43,661 nucleotides of DNA, taken from the IMG/VR virus record IMGVR_UViG_3300047408_000046, positions 1 to 43,661 of that record; one strand, written 5' to 3'. This document shows, in pieces, positions 12,889 through 21,427 of this stretch. Below the pieces are notes generated by a model. The model searched no databases, was not told the origin of the DNA, and saw nothing but the letters and a program-made list of their open reading frames with translations. A program made the translations under genes and the position numbers. Source of the DNA: a virus. The stretch's first letter is position 1. Each line of letters opens with the position of its first letter.

Positions 12889-14417
12889 GGCGCCACCTTT
12901 CTCTTAAAATCTTCCATTCTTGACGCCATCTGTTCCTTAGTCGGCACAGGACGTTTTGGCAGGTTCTTGTCCATCGCTTGCTGCAACTTATCCACGGCAG
13001 CTTTTTCGGCCTGCGCTGCCTTCTGAGCTTTCTGCGCACGTCGGTATAAATTGCTCCTGATTTCCGGTGGAACAGGGCGCCCTTCGTTGAGTTGCGTCAT
13101 CTCCTTGTACATTCCAGCGTACGTGGATAGGTCGGGCGGATACGCCCCTTGAAATCCGACCATGATTCTCTGCGCTAATCCGCCGGCAAGCGGTTTAACG
13201 TCCTGCAAGAACTGTACGTGCGCGTTCTCAGCCGCGTCAGCAGCAGCTTTTAACGTCGGGTCACCGGGATTGGCAAACGATGCTTGTCGTGCTTGCGCAG
13301 CACCTTCGGCAAGCTGGTCATTGTAAGCGTGCAAAATGGCAGTATCTCCACCCTGCACTGATCCATTACGAATCCGGCGTGCCGCTTGAAACGCTAAGTT
13401 TGGATCTTGTGCAAGACGTGCCCGTGCTTCCTCCGCTGCTGCCCGTGCGGTGGTTCCGGTGCCCGTAGCCATAGCTTCGGGTGGCAGTTCGCCACGGTAA
13501 ATCTGTTCCTCCACGTACCGGTTGGCGATTCCGGGCGGATTGCCTTCAGGACTTGCAACTTGCGGAGTCACGCCCGCGTAGCGTTCATCTCCGGGCGGAA
13601 TAGATACTGGTGGCGGAACTTGTGATGCACTTGCCGCATCCGCTGCCGGTGTGCTGCCGTTCGGTCCAACTAACGGCGTTCCTTTCAGTGGCGTCCCTGG
13701 TGGCGGTGTCGGGAATAAAGGTTGCGCATTGGGGCTTTGTGCCATGTCCGTCTGGAGTGGCATCTGGAAGTCCGGTGCTTGCGGTTGCGGTCCAAGTTCA
13801 GGGTTGAACGGCAACGGTTGCCCGATGTTCCCTAGCGTCTGTTCAATCGGCGGTGCTGGCGCTAATTGCGGTGGTGGTTCTGGTGGCGTGTCCTGCATTG
13901 TGAACCGTCGTTCTGCATACTCCGGTGGGATTGGCGGTGGTTGCGCTGCCTGCGCCTGGGCAAGATTGATCTGATCGACTAACGAAATATCTGCCGGCGT
14001 AGGCCGTAACGGACTCTCTGAAAACGGAAGGTGCAACAATGGCAATCCGGCCATCGCTGTCCCTGTAACTGATCGTGCCTGCGCTTCTGGTCCGTATTCA
14101 CCGCGCCATTCAGCCCCCAACTGGTTCTCTCTCTCAACATCAATAGGTTCCGCACGCGGCAGGATAGCCATGTGTACAAGATCGGATAAAGACTGCGGCA
14201 CTACGGCTTCCGTCGCGCCCACGATATACGGCGCCATTCCCGACGCTGGTGCTTCAGGGAACTCTCGTCCCGGAGGCAACCCTGCTTTCATCCGTTGCAA
14301 ATCCAACCCGCCGCCTTCCGATGGAGTTACGACTTGTGTCGGTAGGACAGGAACTTGCGCGTCCGGCAGATCAGCGAATGCTCCGGCCACTCCCGGAAGA
14401 TCATCGAACGCGCCCAT
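12879..14417 (-). CDS. Internal virion / ejection protein, 512 aa
   Basis: Starts MGAFDDLPGVAGAFADLPDA, then a long Pro/Gly/Gln-rich region (to about residue 290), then a helical Ala-rich part that ends in a Lys/Arg-rich coiled coil (KAQKAAQAEKAAVDKLQQAM). Low-complexity proline-rich segments with a helical end are typical of podovirus ejection proteins, which must unfold through the portal. No enzyme motif is seen. It is grouped with three similar neighbours. Confidence 0.5.
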   Translation of the reverse strand: MGAFDDLPGVAGAFADLPDAQVPVLPTQVVTPSEGGGLDLQRMKAGLPPGREFPEAPASGMAPYIVGATEAVVPQSLSDLVHMAILPRAEPIDVERENQLGAEWRGEYGPEAQARSVTGTAMAGLPLLHLPFSESPLRPTPADISLVDQINLAQAQAAQPPPIPPEYAERRFTMQDTPPEPPPQLAPAPPIEQTLGNIGQPLPFNPELGPQPQAPDFQMPLQTDMAQSPNAQPLFPTPPPGTPLKGTPLVGPNGSTPAADAASASQVPPPVSIPPGDERYAGVTPQVASPEGNPPGIANRYVEEQIYRGELPPEAMATGTGTTARAAAEEARARLAQDPNLAFQAARRIRNGSVQGGDTAILHAYNDQLAEGAAQARQASFANPGDPTLKAAADAAENAHVQFLQDVKPLAGGLAQRIMVGFQGAYPPDLSTYAGMYKEMTQLNEGRPVPPEIRSNLYRRAQKAQKAAQAEKAAVDKLQQAMDKNLPKRPVPTKEQMASRMEDFKRKVAPCP

Positions 14418-14420
14418 GCC

Positions 14421-15539
14421 TTACAATTGTCCGCCAGTTAATTCGTGGAACCTTTGCTTTACCGCCTCTGGATCTTTCCCATTCGCAATAGCGTCCTGTG
14501 CCTGCTGCCTGAGTTGAAGCACCGTTGGTTGCGTCCCTTGGGGTGGCGTTGGCGTTGGAATACTCTGACTGTACGGCGGCGGTGTCGCTGTAGGAGTCGC
14601 TGTTGAAGCTGGTGGCGGAGCACTCGGACCGGGTTGTAATCCCTGCGCCTGTGCCGCCTGATCGACATCATTCGGTGACACACTGCGTTGCGGCCTGTAA
14701 CTGCGTCCCTGTAACGCCCGACGTAGTTGTTCCAGTGTGTCCCGTTGCACAATCACTGGTTGATACGGTTGCTGTGTCTTTGGATCAGTCCCCGTAGGAC
14801 TCACCTTGATGTCAGTCGGCTCGTCTCCGGGACTGACTGGAAGATAATTGGTTGGATTTCCTTGCTGATCCACTGGTCCTGTTTGGCCTTTTGCCCATCC
14901 GGGATCGCCACCGGGCACATAACCCATCCCTTGATGTTGCGCCGTGTCGGTAATGGATTGCGGTGGCAAATTCATCTTCGCGGCAATGGCAGAGGCTACG
15001 CTGGCGGAAGGTGGCGTAGTGATGTTCCCCTGATCCGCTACGATCTGTTGCCCGAGTCTGGAACCCGCAGGCACCTGAACGGGGTTGCCGTCTGCGCCAA
15101 GCACCGGATCTCCGTTCTCGTCCGTCACCGTAACCATGCTGCCTCCTCTGGCACCACCACGATAACTGCCGCGTCCACCAAGATCAGCACCGGCGTTGTA
15201 ATACCGCGCCATCGCCTGATGCAGCGCATCAACATCCGTGTCCGGCGTCTGATCCTGAATCCGTTGCGCAAGATCACTCGCGGCTTTCTCCGACATTCCT
15301 GAGTAATCACCCTGCGGCAGCACCCCGGCGTTTTGTGCCGCCTGTATGTATGCCGCGCTGCTATTCCTGTCCTGTTGCGCCTTGATTGCCGCAGTCAACG
15401 CTTCCTGCGTCTGTTGCTGCTGCAGGCGTCGGTTGTTTAAGATCGCCGCCAGCGTTGACCCAATATCCGGTGCGTGAAGTTGCTGCGGTGGTCCCCACCC
15501 TGCCGTTAATGGTTTCGCGTCTTGTTCGAGAAAGGCCAT
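14421..15539 (-). CDS. Internal virion protein, 372 aa
   Basis: The N-terminal 110 residues are helical and Gln/Ala-rich (NNRRLQQQQTQEALTAAIKA, DLAQRIQDQT). The centre is a Gly/Pro-rich linker, and the C-terminus has a proline tract (PTPTPPQGTQP) before a helix with EAVKQRFHELTGG. The ATG touches the previous stop. The same composition appears in the neighbouring genes, which I group as the ejection apparatus. No named family. Confidence 0.5.
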   Translation of the reverse strand: MAFLEQDAKPLTAGWGPPQQLHAPDIGSTLAAILNNRRLQQQQTQEALTAAIKAQQDRNSSAAYIQAAQNAGVLPQGDYSGMSEKAASDLAQRIQDQTPDTDVDALHQAMARYYNAGADLGGRGSYRGGARGGSMVTVTDENGDPVLGADGNPVQVPAGSRLGQQIVADQGNITTPPSASVASAIAAKMNLPPQSITDTAQHQGMGYVPGGDPGWAKGQTGPVDQQGNPTNYLPVSPGDEPTDIKVSPTGTDPKTQQPYQPVIVQRDTLEQLRRALQGRSYRPQRSVSPNDVDQAAQAQGLQPGPSAPPPASTATPTATPPPYSQSIPTPTPPQGTQPTVLQLRQQAQDAIANGKDPEAVKQRFHELTGGQL

Positions 15540-16612
15540 TATGTGATCTCCTTTAGCTCAATGCCGATACGACTGTAGAAGACGCCCAGCTTGCCATTTC
15601 CGTAATGGTAAACCGCGTCAGGTCTTACCTTCTGCACCTGTTGAGCAATCGCACCGCGCCAGCGTTTACCCTGGTAGTCGTATTCAACGACCTCAACCCC
15701 GTCAGGTGTCTCGATTCCCGTGCGCGTAACATTTATTTTTCCACTTTGATCGCTGTACTGCGGGTATCCAAACGCACCTGCCGCTCCACCCACGAGTGCA
15801 CCTCCTGCGGCACCGTAGACTCCACCTATTGAACCGTATTGTGCGCCTGTGGCGGCACCTGACAGAGCAGTCTGCCAAGGGTTGCCGCCGCCCTGATTGT
15901 TAGCCGCCAACTGGTTTTGGAAGTTGTTTAGGCCGAACTGAAGTGCCTGTGATGGCGCGTTGGGATTCACATACTGCATGGCACTTGGCGCCGTTACTCC
16001 CTGTATCTGGTTGATCGCCCCAGTCACGGAATTACTGGGCTGGATATACGTGCCGGCCAGTCCATACGTCTGCATCTCAGGCGTCTGCTGCGACAGGAAC
16101 TGGTTCGTCGCCTGTTGCCGTTGTTGCTGTAACTGCTGCCCACGCTGCCCCGTGTACACCGCCGCCGCCATGTCCTGCGCTTCCCCGTAACTCAGTGAAG
16201 GCGAACGCGAGAGAATTGCCTGTGTCGTCTGATGCAGCATCTCGGGACTCATTGTCTGTCCCCGCAAGGTATCCCCTGTCACCTGTTTCCCGAGTGCCTG
16301 ATACGCGGCGTTCTGCGTCGGATCGATGTAGCCCCTGCTCAGTGCCTGCTGCACCTTGTCGCCCAACCCCTGATGTAACGCCAACCATTGCGGATCACGA
16401 CGTTGCAACGCCGACAACTGCTCGTTCGCTAACGAAGGATCAAACTGATGCTGTAAACCTAGTGCCTGCTGCGTGAACTGCGGGCTGTATTGCTGCCTGT
16501 ATCCCAGTTCCGCTGCCAGTTGCTTAGGAAGAAATTCAAGATTGGTTTTTATGCCTTCCTTGTACAGCTTCCCGTAATCCGGCGCTTTAGTTGTTGGTTG
16601 CTGCTGTGCCAT
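15539..16612 (-). CDS. Internal virion protein with S74-like C-terminus, 357 aa
   Basis: The first 250 residues are Gln-rich and helical, followed by a glycine-rich membrane-active-looking stretch (GGVYGAAGGALVGGAAGAFG). The last 65 residues resemble the Peptidase_S74 intramolecular chaperone: VEYDYQGKRWRGAIAQQVQK, PDAVYHYGNGKLGVFYSRIG. S74 domains help trimers assemble and may self-cleave; the catalytic Ser-Asp pair is not obvious here. The gene overlaps the GNAT-like gene by 26 nt. Confidence 0.55.
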   Translation of the reverse strand: MAQQQPTTKAPDYGKLYKEGIKTNLEFLPKQLAAELGYRQQYSPQFTQQALGLQHQFDPSLANEQLSALQRRDPQWLALHQGLGDKVQQALSRGYIDPTQNAAYQALGKQVTGDTLRGQTMSPEMLHQTTQAILSRSPSLSYGEAQDMAAAVYTGQRGQQLQQQRQQATNQFLSQQTPEMQTYGLAGTYIQPSNSVTGAINQIQGVTAPSAMQYVNPNAPSQALQFGLNNFQNQLAANNQGGGNPWQTALSGAATGAQYGSIGGVYGAAGGALVGGAAGAFGYPQYSDQSGKINVTRTGIETPDGVEVVEYDYQGKRWRGAIAQQVQKVRPDAVYHYGNGKLGVFYSRIGIELKEIT

Positions 16613-17063
16613 ATAGTTTCTCCTTCTTCATTCTTTTAGCGCCCCTGATCTTTTCAAAGCTCCGCCAAAACTTCGCAATGGGGTAAACGTGAAGTTTTCC
16701 CTCGTAATGCCTGAACATCGTTACCGTCTTGCACTGCGGGAATAACGCCTGACATATCCCGCGTAACGCCAAGCACGCACGCTCGTCGCCAGATTTGTCT
16801 ATCAGTAAATCAATATGTAAGCACGTACCTCCCGCGTTGAAGTAGTAGGGCAAACACCCCATGCCAGGACGATCCACTGGTCGTCCTGAACCTAATGCCA
16901 CAATCTCGCCAGACTCGTCCACCACCACCGCAGCGAACCCGTGCCCGATATACCACGCCATCATCCCCAGCAGATCCGGCCACTGATTCGCGTCCTTGTA
17001 GTTCTTAGCTACGAACTCAGCGAAGCGCATGGCATCTCGACGTAAAGCGAATGGCATATTCAA
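16587..17063 (-). CDS. GNAT-like internal virion protein, 158 aa
   Basis: The layout recalls the GNAT-fold internal protein of T7-like phages (gp13): GHGFAAVVVDESGEIVALGS, a beta strand pair with RPVDRPG, then LHIDLLIDKSGDERACLALR, then FPQCKTVTMFRHYEGKLHVY and a basic helical end. The acetyl-CoA loop (Q/RxxGxG/A) is not clear, so it may be a structural descendant. TTG 17063 overlaps the nozzle stop (TTGA) and ATG 17057 lies two codons inside; either could be the start. Confidence 0.55.
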   Translation of the reverse strand: MNMPFALRRDAMRFAEFVAKNYKDANQWPDLLGMMAWYIGHGFAAVVVDESGEIVALGSGRPVDRPGMGCLPYYFNAGGTCLHIDLLIDKSGDERACLALRGICQALFPQCKTVTMFRHYEGKLHVYPIAKFWRSFEKIRGAKRMKKEKLYGTAATNN

Positions 17064-19477
17064 GGGAAAGTTGGTAAATCCGTTGGCGGTTCTATGACAC
17101 CGATGTTTGGGATGCTTTGGAGACGTAGAGTGTCCATGAAATAGGTGATCCGGATACTGCGTATCGCCAGTTTATCCGATAGCGTGGTGATCGAGAATTG
17201 CAGTTCCCGCCACGTCCCGTAACGCTGCAAATCAAAGGCCCGCCGCAAGAGTCCCGGCGAGTTCGACAACTTGGGGAAAGTGTTCCCGCTAGTACTTGGC
17301 CCCAACGTGAATGGCAACCGTAACCGTGGTTCGCTCAAGCTGGAGAACGGCGGCGCTATCGTGTCGCTTCCCGTGATGGGATCGCGCATCGTCACCATGT
17401 CGATGATCACTTTGATTATCACCTGTTGCGCCACTGATTCGTCAAACTCGAACTCGACGTTCAACCCCGTCTTGTAAGAGTACAGATCCCCGCCAGTAAA
17501 CGCCCGCGTCACAATCTGTGTCGTCAGCGGAACGCCGCGTCCTGACTGCGGAACAAGATCGTCGTAGCTAGTGTCCGTCTCCTGATCCAAGCTGATGTCG
17601 TCCTGCCATTGCAACACACGCCCGTGCCCTCCGCGCCAGTCGCCAAGAATCAGTTTTGAATAAGACCCGAGATCGGTGCGCCTGGAAAAGCAGGTCGGTG
17701 CCCAACTCCATACCCCGCACCAACTGTTCGTCAGCATGTTGTAAGCCACTGTCGCATTCGGCAGCAACCCCCCGTCCACCCCGCGCGTACTCGGGTACGC
17801 CAGAATGTAATGCTCGTTGTGATACATGGCGCAGCAGGTGTCGATGTGCTGGATGTTGATCTGATCCAAAACATCCTGAATCGGCAGACTCATCGCCTGC
17901 CCCACTTCTTGCTGCGTCTCGGCGGCAAGCACCCTACGAATGCTGTGAACCTTCTTGTCCCCGTCCACGAAGAACACGTCGCTGCCCGGTGTCGTAGAGC
18001 CACCTCCCACCTGTATTGCGCTCCTCGGCGCCGGACACCCGATTAGCTTATGCAACTGCCGCACCGCGAAACTCGCCACGAGCAGCGTCGGATCGGTAGG
18101 ATCAGGGTTCTGCGTCGGATCGCAGTTGATCAGGTAACAACTGTTCTTTTTGAAGATGATGGCGTTAAGATCCGTCCATGCGAGGATTCCCGTGATGGGA
18201 TCACTCTCGCCCCCGCCTATCCGCGTCTTTTGGTAATCCGCATCCCAACTCGTCCCGTCAAAGAAGTCACTGAAATACACCGCGTCAGGCTCGCTTGAGA
18301 TGCCAGAAGCGATTAACCGGTTCTGGAACCAGAGAAGCACACTCACGTTCTGTGGTGGTGTTGTCCGTGTCGTGTGAAAGGTTCCGTTGAACGAGTCCAG
18401 AATCGAATAGCTACCAATCTTCATCAGTGTCCCCGGCCCCGTCGTTGAACTCGTAGGAACCCCGCCAGTCCAAGCGTAAATCGGCCCTACCCCGTCAGTA
18501 AAGAACAGCGAATCGTTGCCCTGCGCGAATGTCACGAAGGCGTTCACACCACCTGCTCCTACCCAGTCGGGTTGCATTGCCCCCGTAAACGTAATCTGTG
18601 TCGTTGGCGCAGTGCCAACGTGTGACGAAATCGTGTGCGTGATGTTCTCGCTTTTAATCACGAACTTTTCGGTGTTGAACACTTCCCCGTTGTATCCGCT
18701 AATTCCGATAGTAAGCGTGCTTGCAGGATACCGATTCCCCGGTGTCGGATTATGAACCGTGGCAGGCCGCAACACCGTGAACGCCCAGTTATCCTTCACG
18801 TCGAACACCAACCCGGGATCTTCCAACGTGATCGTGTTCGTCCCCGGCGTCCACGTCTTGATCGTGTACTCGAAGTAATCCGTGCGCAGATTGTTGGTGA
18901 AATACAGCTTCTCACCCGCCGCCAGTAATGGCGCCGCCACCGCAGGCAACCCGTCCACCACAATGTCTGTCGTCCCTGCCGGGTATCCAGGTGGCACTAC
19001 AGGTGGCCCCGCTGAACCCGGTTGGTTGATCGCCCCCGTTCGAGCGATCACGATGGCTTCACCGTCCGCCGTCCCGCCTAACCCGATCTGAGTCCATGTA
19101 TCCGCAGTTTCGTTCCATGCCCACAGTTTCGCGTTATTCGCGGCGACAACGTAGTTCGCCGTGGCAGTCTGATAACTCGTTAAACCCTGGATAATTGTGT
19201 TCGCCACGTTGGACGGAGAAGGCGAAGTCCCCAACCCGGGGTTATACATCATCACTGTCCCGCGACGTGTCCGGGTTTTCCCCAACTTATCGACATCACA
19301 GTTTCCCAGCACCTTGCTCTGGTTCGCCGCCAACAGGTTCGCCCGCAGATTACTGAACATACCGCCGTCCCACGCCGGCACCTGATCCTGCATCAGCGTG
19401 TCATCCGTTGAATCAAGGAAGAAGTTTACCTTCCCGTACCCAAGATTGATGTCGCTGCCGTAAAGTTCAGTTGCCAT
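17060..19477 (-). CDS. Tail nozzle / hub protein (P22 gp10-like), 805 aa
   Basis: A large beta-rich protein with the features of podovirus nozzle proteins: an N-terminal strand-rich region with GKTRTRRGTVMMYNP, a repeated beta-propeller-like core (LFFTDGVGPIYAWTGG; VLLWFQNRLIASG; VYFSDFFDGTSWD) and a C-terminal sandwich. It closes the tail tube below the head-tail adaptor and holds DNA in place. At 805 residues it is larger than P22 gp10 (about 470) and closer to T7 gp12 (about 790). It lies between the membrane-protein pair and the ejection genes. Confidence 0.7.
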   Translation of the reverse strand: MATELYGSDINLGYGKVNFFLDSTDDTLMQDQVPAWDGGMFSNLRANLLAANQSKVLGNCDVDKLGKTRTRRGTVMMYNPGLGTSPSPSNVANTIIQGLTSYQTATANYVVAANNAKLWAWNETADTWTQIGLGGTADGEAIVIARTGAINQPGSAGPPVVPPGYPAGTTDIVVDGLPAVAAPLLAAGEKLYFTNNLRTDYFEYTIKTWTPGTNTITLEDPGLVFDVKDNWAFTVLRPATVHNPTPGNRYPASTLTIGISGYNGEVFNTEKFVIKSENITHTISSHVGTAPTTQITFTGAMQPDWVGAGGVNAFVTFAQGNDSLFFTDGVGPIYAWTGGVPTSSTTGPGTLMKIGSYSILDSFNGTFHTTRTTPPQNVSVLLWFQNRLIASGISSEPDAVYFSDFFDGTSWDADYQKTRIGGGESDPITGILAWTDLNAIIFKKNSCYLINCDPTQNPDPTDPTLLVASFAVRQLHKLIGCPAPRSAIQVGGGSTTPGSDVFFVDGDKKVHSIRRVLAAETQQEVGQAMSLPIQDVLDQINIQHIDTCCAMYHNEHYILAYPSTRGVDGGLLPNATVAYNMLTNSWCGVWSWAPTCFSRRTDLGSYSKLILGDWRGGHGRVLQWQDDISLDQETDTSYDDLVPQSGRGVPLTTQIVTRAFTGGDLYSYKTGLNVEFEFDESVAQQVIIKVIIDMVTMRDPITGSDTIAPPFSSLSEPRLRLPFTLGPSTSGNTFPKLSNSPGLLRRAFDLQRYGTWRELQFSITTLSDKLAIRSIRITYFMDTLRLQSIPNIGVIEPPTDLPTFP

Positions 19478-19767
19478 CAGCGTTGCCCATCCCGTTCCAA
19501 GTCTCTCAGTCGTTTATCGAACTCTTCTAGCTTACGTTCCTGCCGTGCCTGCGTCCGTTCGTATTCCTTGTGGAACAAATCGAATGAGAGCGTGCCTGTT
19601 GTGTCCATCCGTTTTATGATCGGTGCCGTTTCACTCTTCCACGTAACCAGGTCGTTGATCTTCGCCTCGCGCCCACCGAAGAAGAAGATGACCGCTCCCG
19701 CCGCGATGATCCCGGACACAATCGTTCTAGCAGCCCCCAGCCATAAGCGTTTGGTATCTTCAGGCAT
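19477..19767 (-). CDS. Membrane-anchored coiled-coil protein, 96 aa (spanin/holin-like)
   Basis: One hydrophobic segment near the N-terminus (TIVSGIIAAGAVIFFFGG) is followed by a charged coiled coil (EYERTQARQERKLEEFDKRL). The N-in anchor plus periplasmic coil is the topology of an inner-membrane spanin (Rz-like), but similar proteins serve as holins or tail-associated membrane proteins. It follows a 28-residue membrane microprotein by 5 nt. I cannot choose between these roles from the sequence. Confidence 0.55.
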   Translation of the reverse strand: MPEDTKRLWLGAARTIVSGIIAAGAVIFFFGGREAKINDLVTWKSETAPIIKRMDTTGTLSFDLFHKEYERTQARQERKLEEFDKRLRDLERDGQR

Positions 19768-19772
19768 TTCAT

Positions 19773-19859
19773 CTAATCAACACCCAGTAACCACCACAGC
19801 GTTAAGATGACTGCAGCAATCGTTATCAGGCCGATGATAATTCTGGTTGTGAGGATCAT
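19773..19859 (-). CDS. Membrane microprotein, 28 aa
   Basis: The ATG at 19859 overlaps the fibre stop (ATGA), followed by 28 codons: an Arg near the N-terminus, then a continuous hydrophobic segment IIIGLITIAAVILTLWWLLG. It is probably a single-pass inner-membrane peptide, perhaps a pinholin-like or regulatory partner of the next gene. It is short, so the call rests on the coupled start and the composition. Confidence 0.5.
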   Translation of the reverse strand: MILTTRIIIGLITIAAVILTLWWLLGVD

Positions 19860-21427
19860 TGTTGGAGTTGCGATTGGACCATCGTCGCAGTGCCCGCGAA
19901 AGCTGTTGAGCCATTGAAAGATAAACCGATCACGGTCGCGGTGTTACTGGCAAATCCGCTGGAAGGCGATGGCGACCCGATCACGATAAATCCTCCAGCG
20001 TTGTTGAATAAGCCTGTGGTCGCTAGATTGTGTGTCCCACGACAGATGCCCTGCATCACCGCCGAAGTACCGCTGCCCACGGTGCGCCATGTTGCGATCA
20101 CTTCAAAGATGCCGGTATCAGCAACCGCAGTGCCTGCGCCAAAGGTAAACGTCTGGATCGCAGCGTCCCCCGTCGTCCCGAGAGTGCCTACCCGTAACGT
20201 AATCACAATGGCGCCTGTCCCGGCACTCTTGGTCATGTCGAACACGCACTTGTATTGCCCCCCGGCCTTGAAGTCTCCTGCTGTAACCGTGATGTTGGAA
20301 CCGGCAACGTAAATGTCACTGGTTGAAAAGGTGGCCTGACTCGTCGTGGAGGAATTAACCAGCTGCGCAGGATAAGACGCGAAATTAGTGGCGTCACTGC
20401 GGATCGTGTACCCCACAGCCCCGGCAGCGTTGGGATACGTCGGGGTCGTAAGCACGTAGTTTGAACCATTACCGGCAAGGAGTTTACCAGCCCCCGGCGC
20501 ACCGGTAGGGAAAGTCGCCGTTGAAGTCGTGTAAACCGTGCCGTTGCCCATCAACACCTTGCCCGACGCTGCCGCCGCGCCAACCGTGATTCCAGTGGTA
20601 AAGTCCGGTGAAGTCGCTCCGCTGAACAGCAACGCCCCTGTCCCGTTTTCGTCAGTCATTAACGTCCGCAGATTCGCGCTGCTGGGAGTTGCCACGAAAG
20701 CATCAAACCCGGATGCGCGGGTAATTGCCGCCCATGTGTCCAGATCAGTGTCCCACGCTTCCACGTTGGTCCCGATGGTGAGCGAGAGATCGGTTTTAAG
20801 TTGCGCGGCTGTCTTGGCGGAAACGACATTCGTCGCGCTGATCTCCGGGAACGTGATCGCGGAAGGATTTGCCAGGGTGAAGAAGCTCTGCCCTACGGTC
20901 GAGCCACCCAAACTGGTGAGGCCCGTTGCAGCAACCAGCCCGGTTGATCCACCATCCCATTGCCGGGTCTGGGTAAACGCCGTGTTCCAGTTGGTGGAAT
21001 TATCAGTAATTGTCGTCAGCGCACCTGTGGTGGTTGTGCTTTTCAGCAGTCCCGTTGATAACGTGCTCAACGCAAGTTCGGCTGATAAAGTGCCGTCAGG
21101 CGTTTGGGTGACGTATGTCGCTGTCGTCGGCGCACCGCCGCTTCCAAAGCCCGTGACGGTAGATCCAGCCGCCGCCGTAATGGAGCCACCGCTATTAATC
21201 GTGAGACTCGCCCCGCTCGGCACCACATTGCTTCCCGGCATAGTGTGCGTCTGCGCGTTGGCAATCACCGCCCACGCAAATAGGATCACAATCACAACCC
21301 CGATGATCACGATTGCCGGAGTAAGAAAGTCTCGGCGCGGCGGTCGCGCTGGCGGTCTTTGAACAGGACGAATATCGCACCTTTCGTCCATTGGATTATT
21401 GCATCCGTGTATTAAGGGTTCGTCCAT
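19856..21427 (-). CDS. Tail fibre with N-terminal membrane/signal segment, 523 aa
   Basis: I chose ATG 21427, which overlaps the upstream spike stop by 16 nt; ATG 21391 is an alternative. After a basic, Pro/Arg-rich N-terminus comes FLTPAIVIIGVVIVILFAWA and an AxA-type cleavage site (ANAQT), so the protein starts like an exported one. The rest is fibre-like: SGASLTINSGGSITAAAGST, repeated GxxLxGNGxxY (KVLMGNGTVYTT; KLLAGNGSNYVLT) and a C-terminal beta domain. It is probably a receptor-binding fibre. A signal or anchor on a virion fibre is odd. Confidence 0.6.
   Translation of the reverse strand: MDEPLIHGCNNPMDERCDIRPVQRPPARPPRRDFLTPAIVIIGVVIVILFAWAVIANAQTHTMPGSNVVPSGASLTINSGGSITAAAGSTVTGFGSGGAPTTATYVTQTPDGTLSAELALSTLSTGLLKSTTTTGALTTITDNSTNWNTAFTQTRQWDGGSTGLVAATGLTSLGGSTVGQSFFTLANPSAITFPEISATNVVSAKTAAQLKTDLSLTIGTNVEAWDTDLDTWAAITRASGFDAFVATPSSANLRTLMTDENGTGALLFSGATSPDFTTGITVGAAAASGKVLMGNGTVYTTSTATFPTGAPGAGKLLAGNGSNYVLTTPTYPNAAGAVGYTIRSDATNFASYPAQLVNSSTTSQATFSTSDIYVAGSNITVTAGDFKAGGQYKCVFDMTKSAGTGAIVITLRVGTLGTTGDAAIQTFTFGAGTAVADTGIFEVIATWRTVGSGTSAVMQGICRGTHNLATTGLFNNAGGFIVIGSPSPSSGFASNTATVIGLSFNGSTAFAGTATMVQSQLQQ

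Noticed and set aside
20538-21362. 274-codon plus-strand frame opposite the tail fibre gene
   Set aside because: It is an antisense shadow of a repetitive Ala/Thr/Gly-rich gene; composition is Val/Pro/Ala-rich with no motif.
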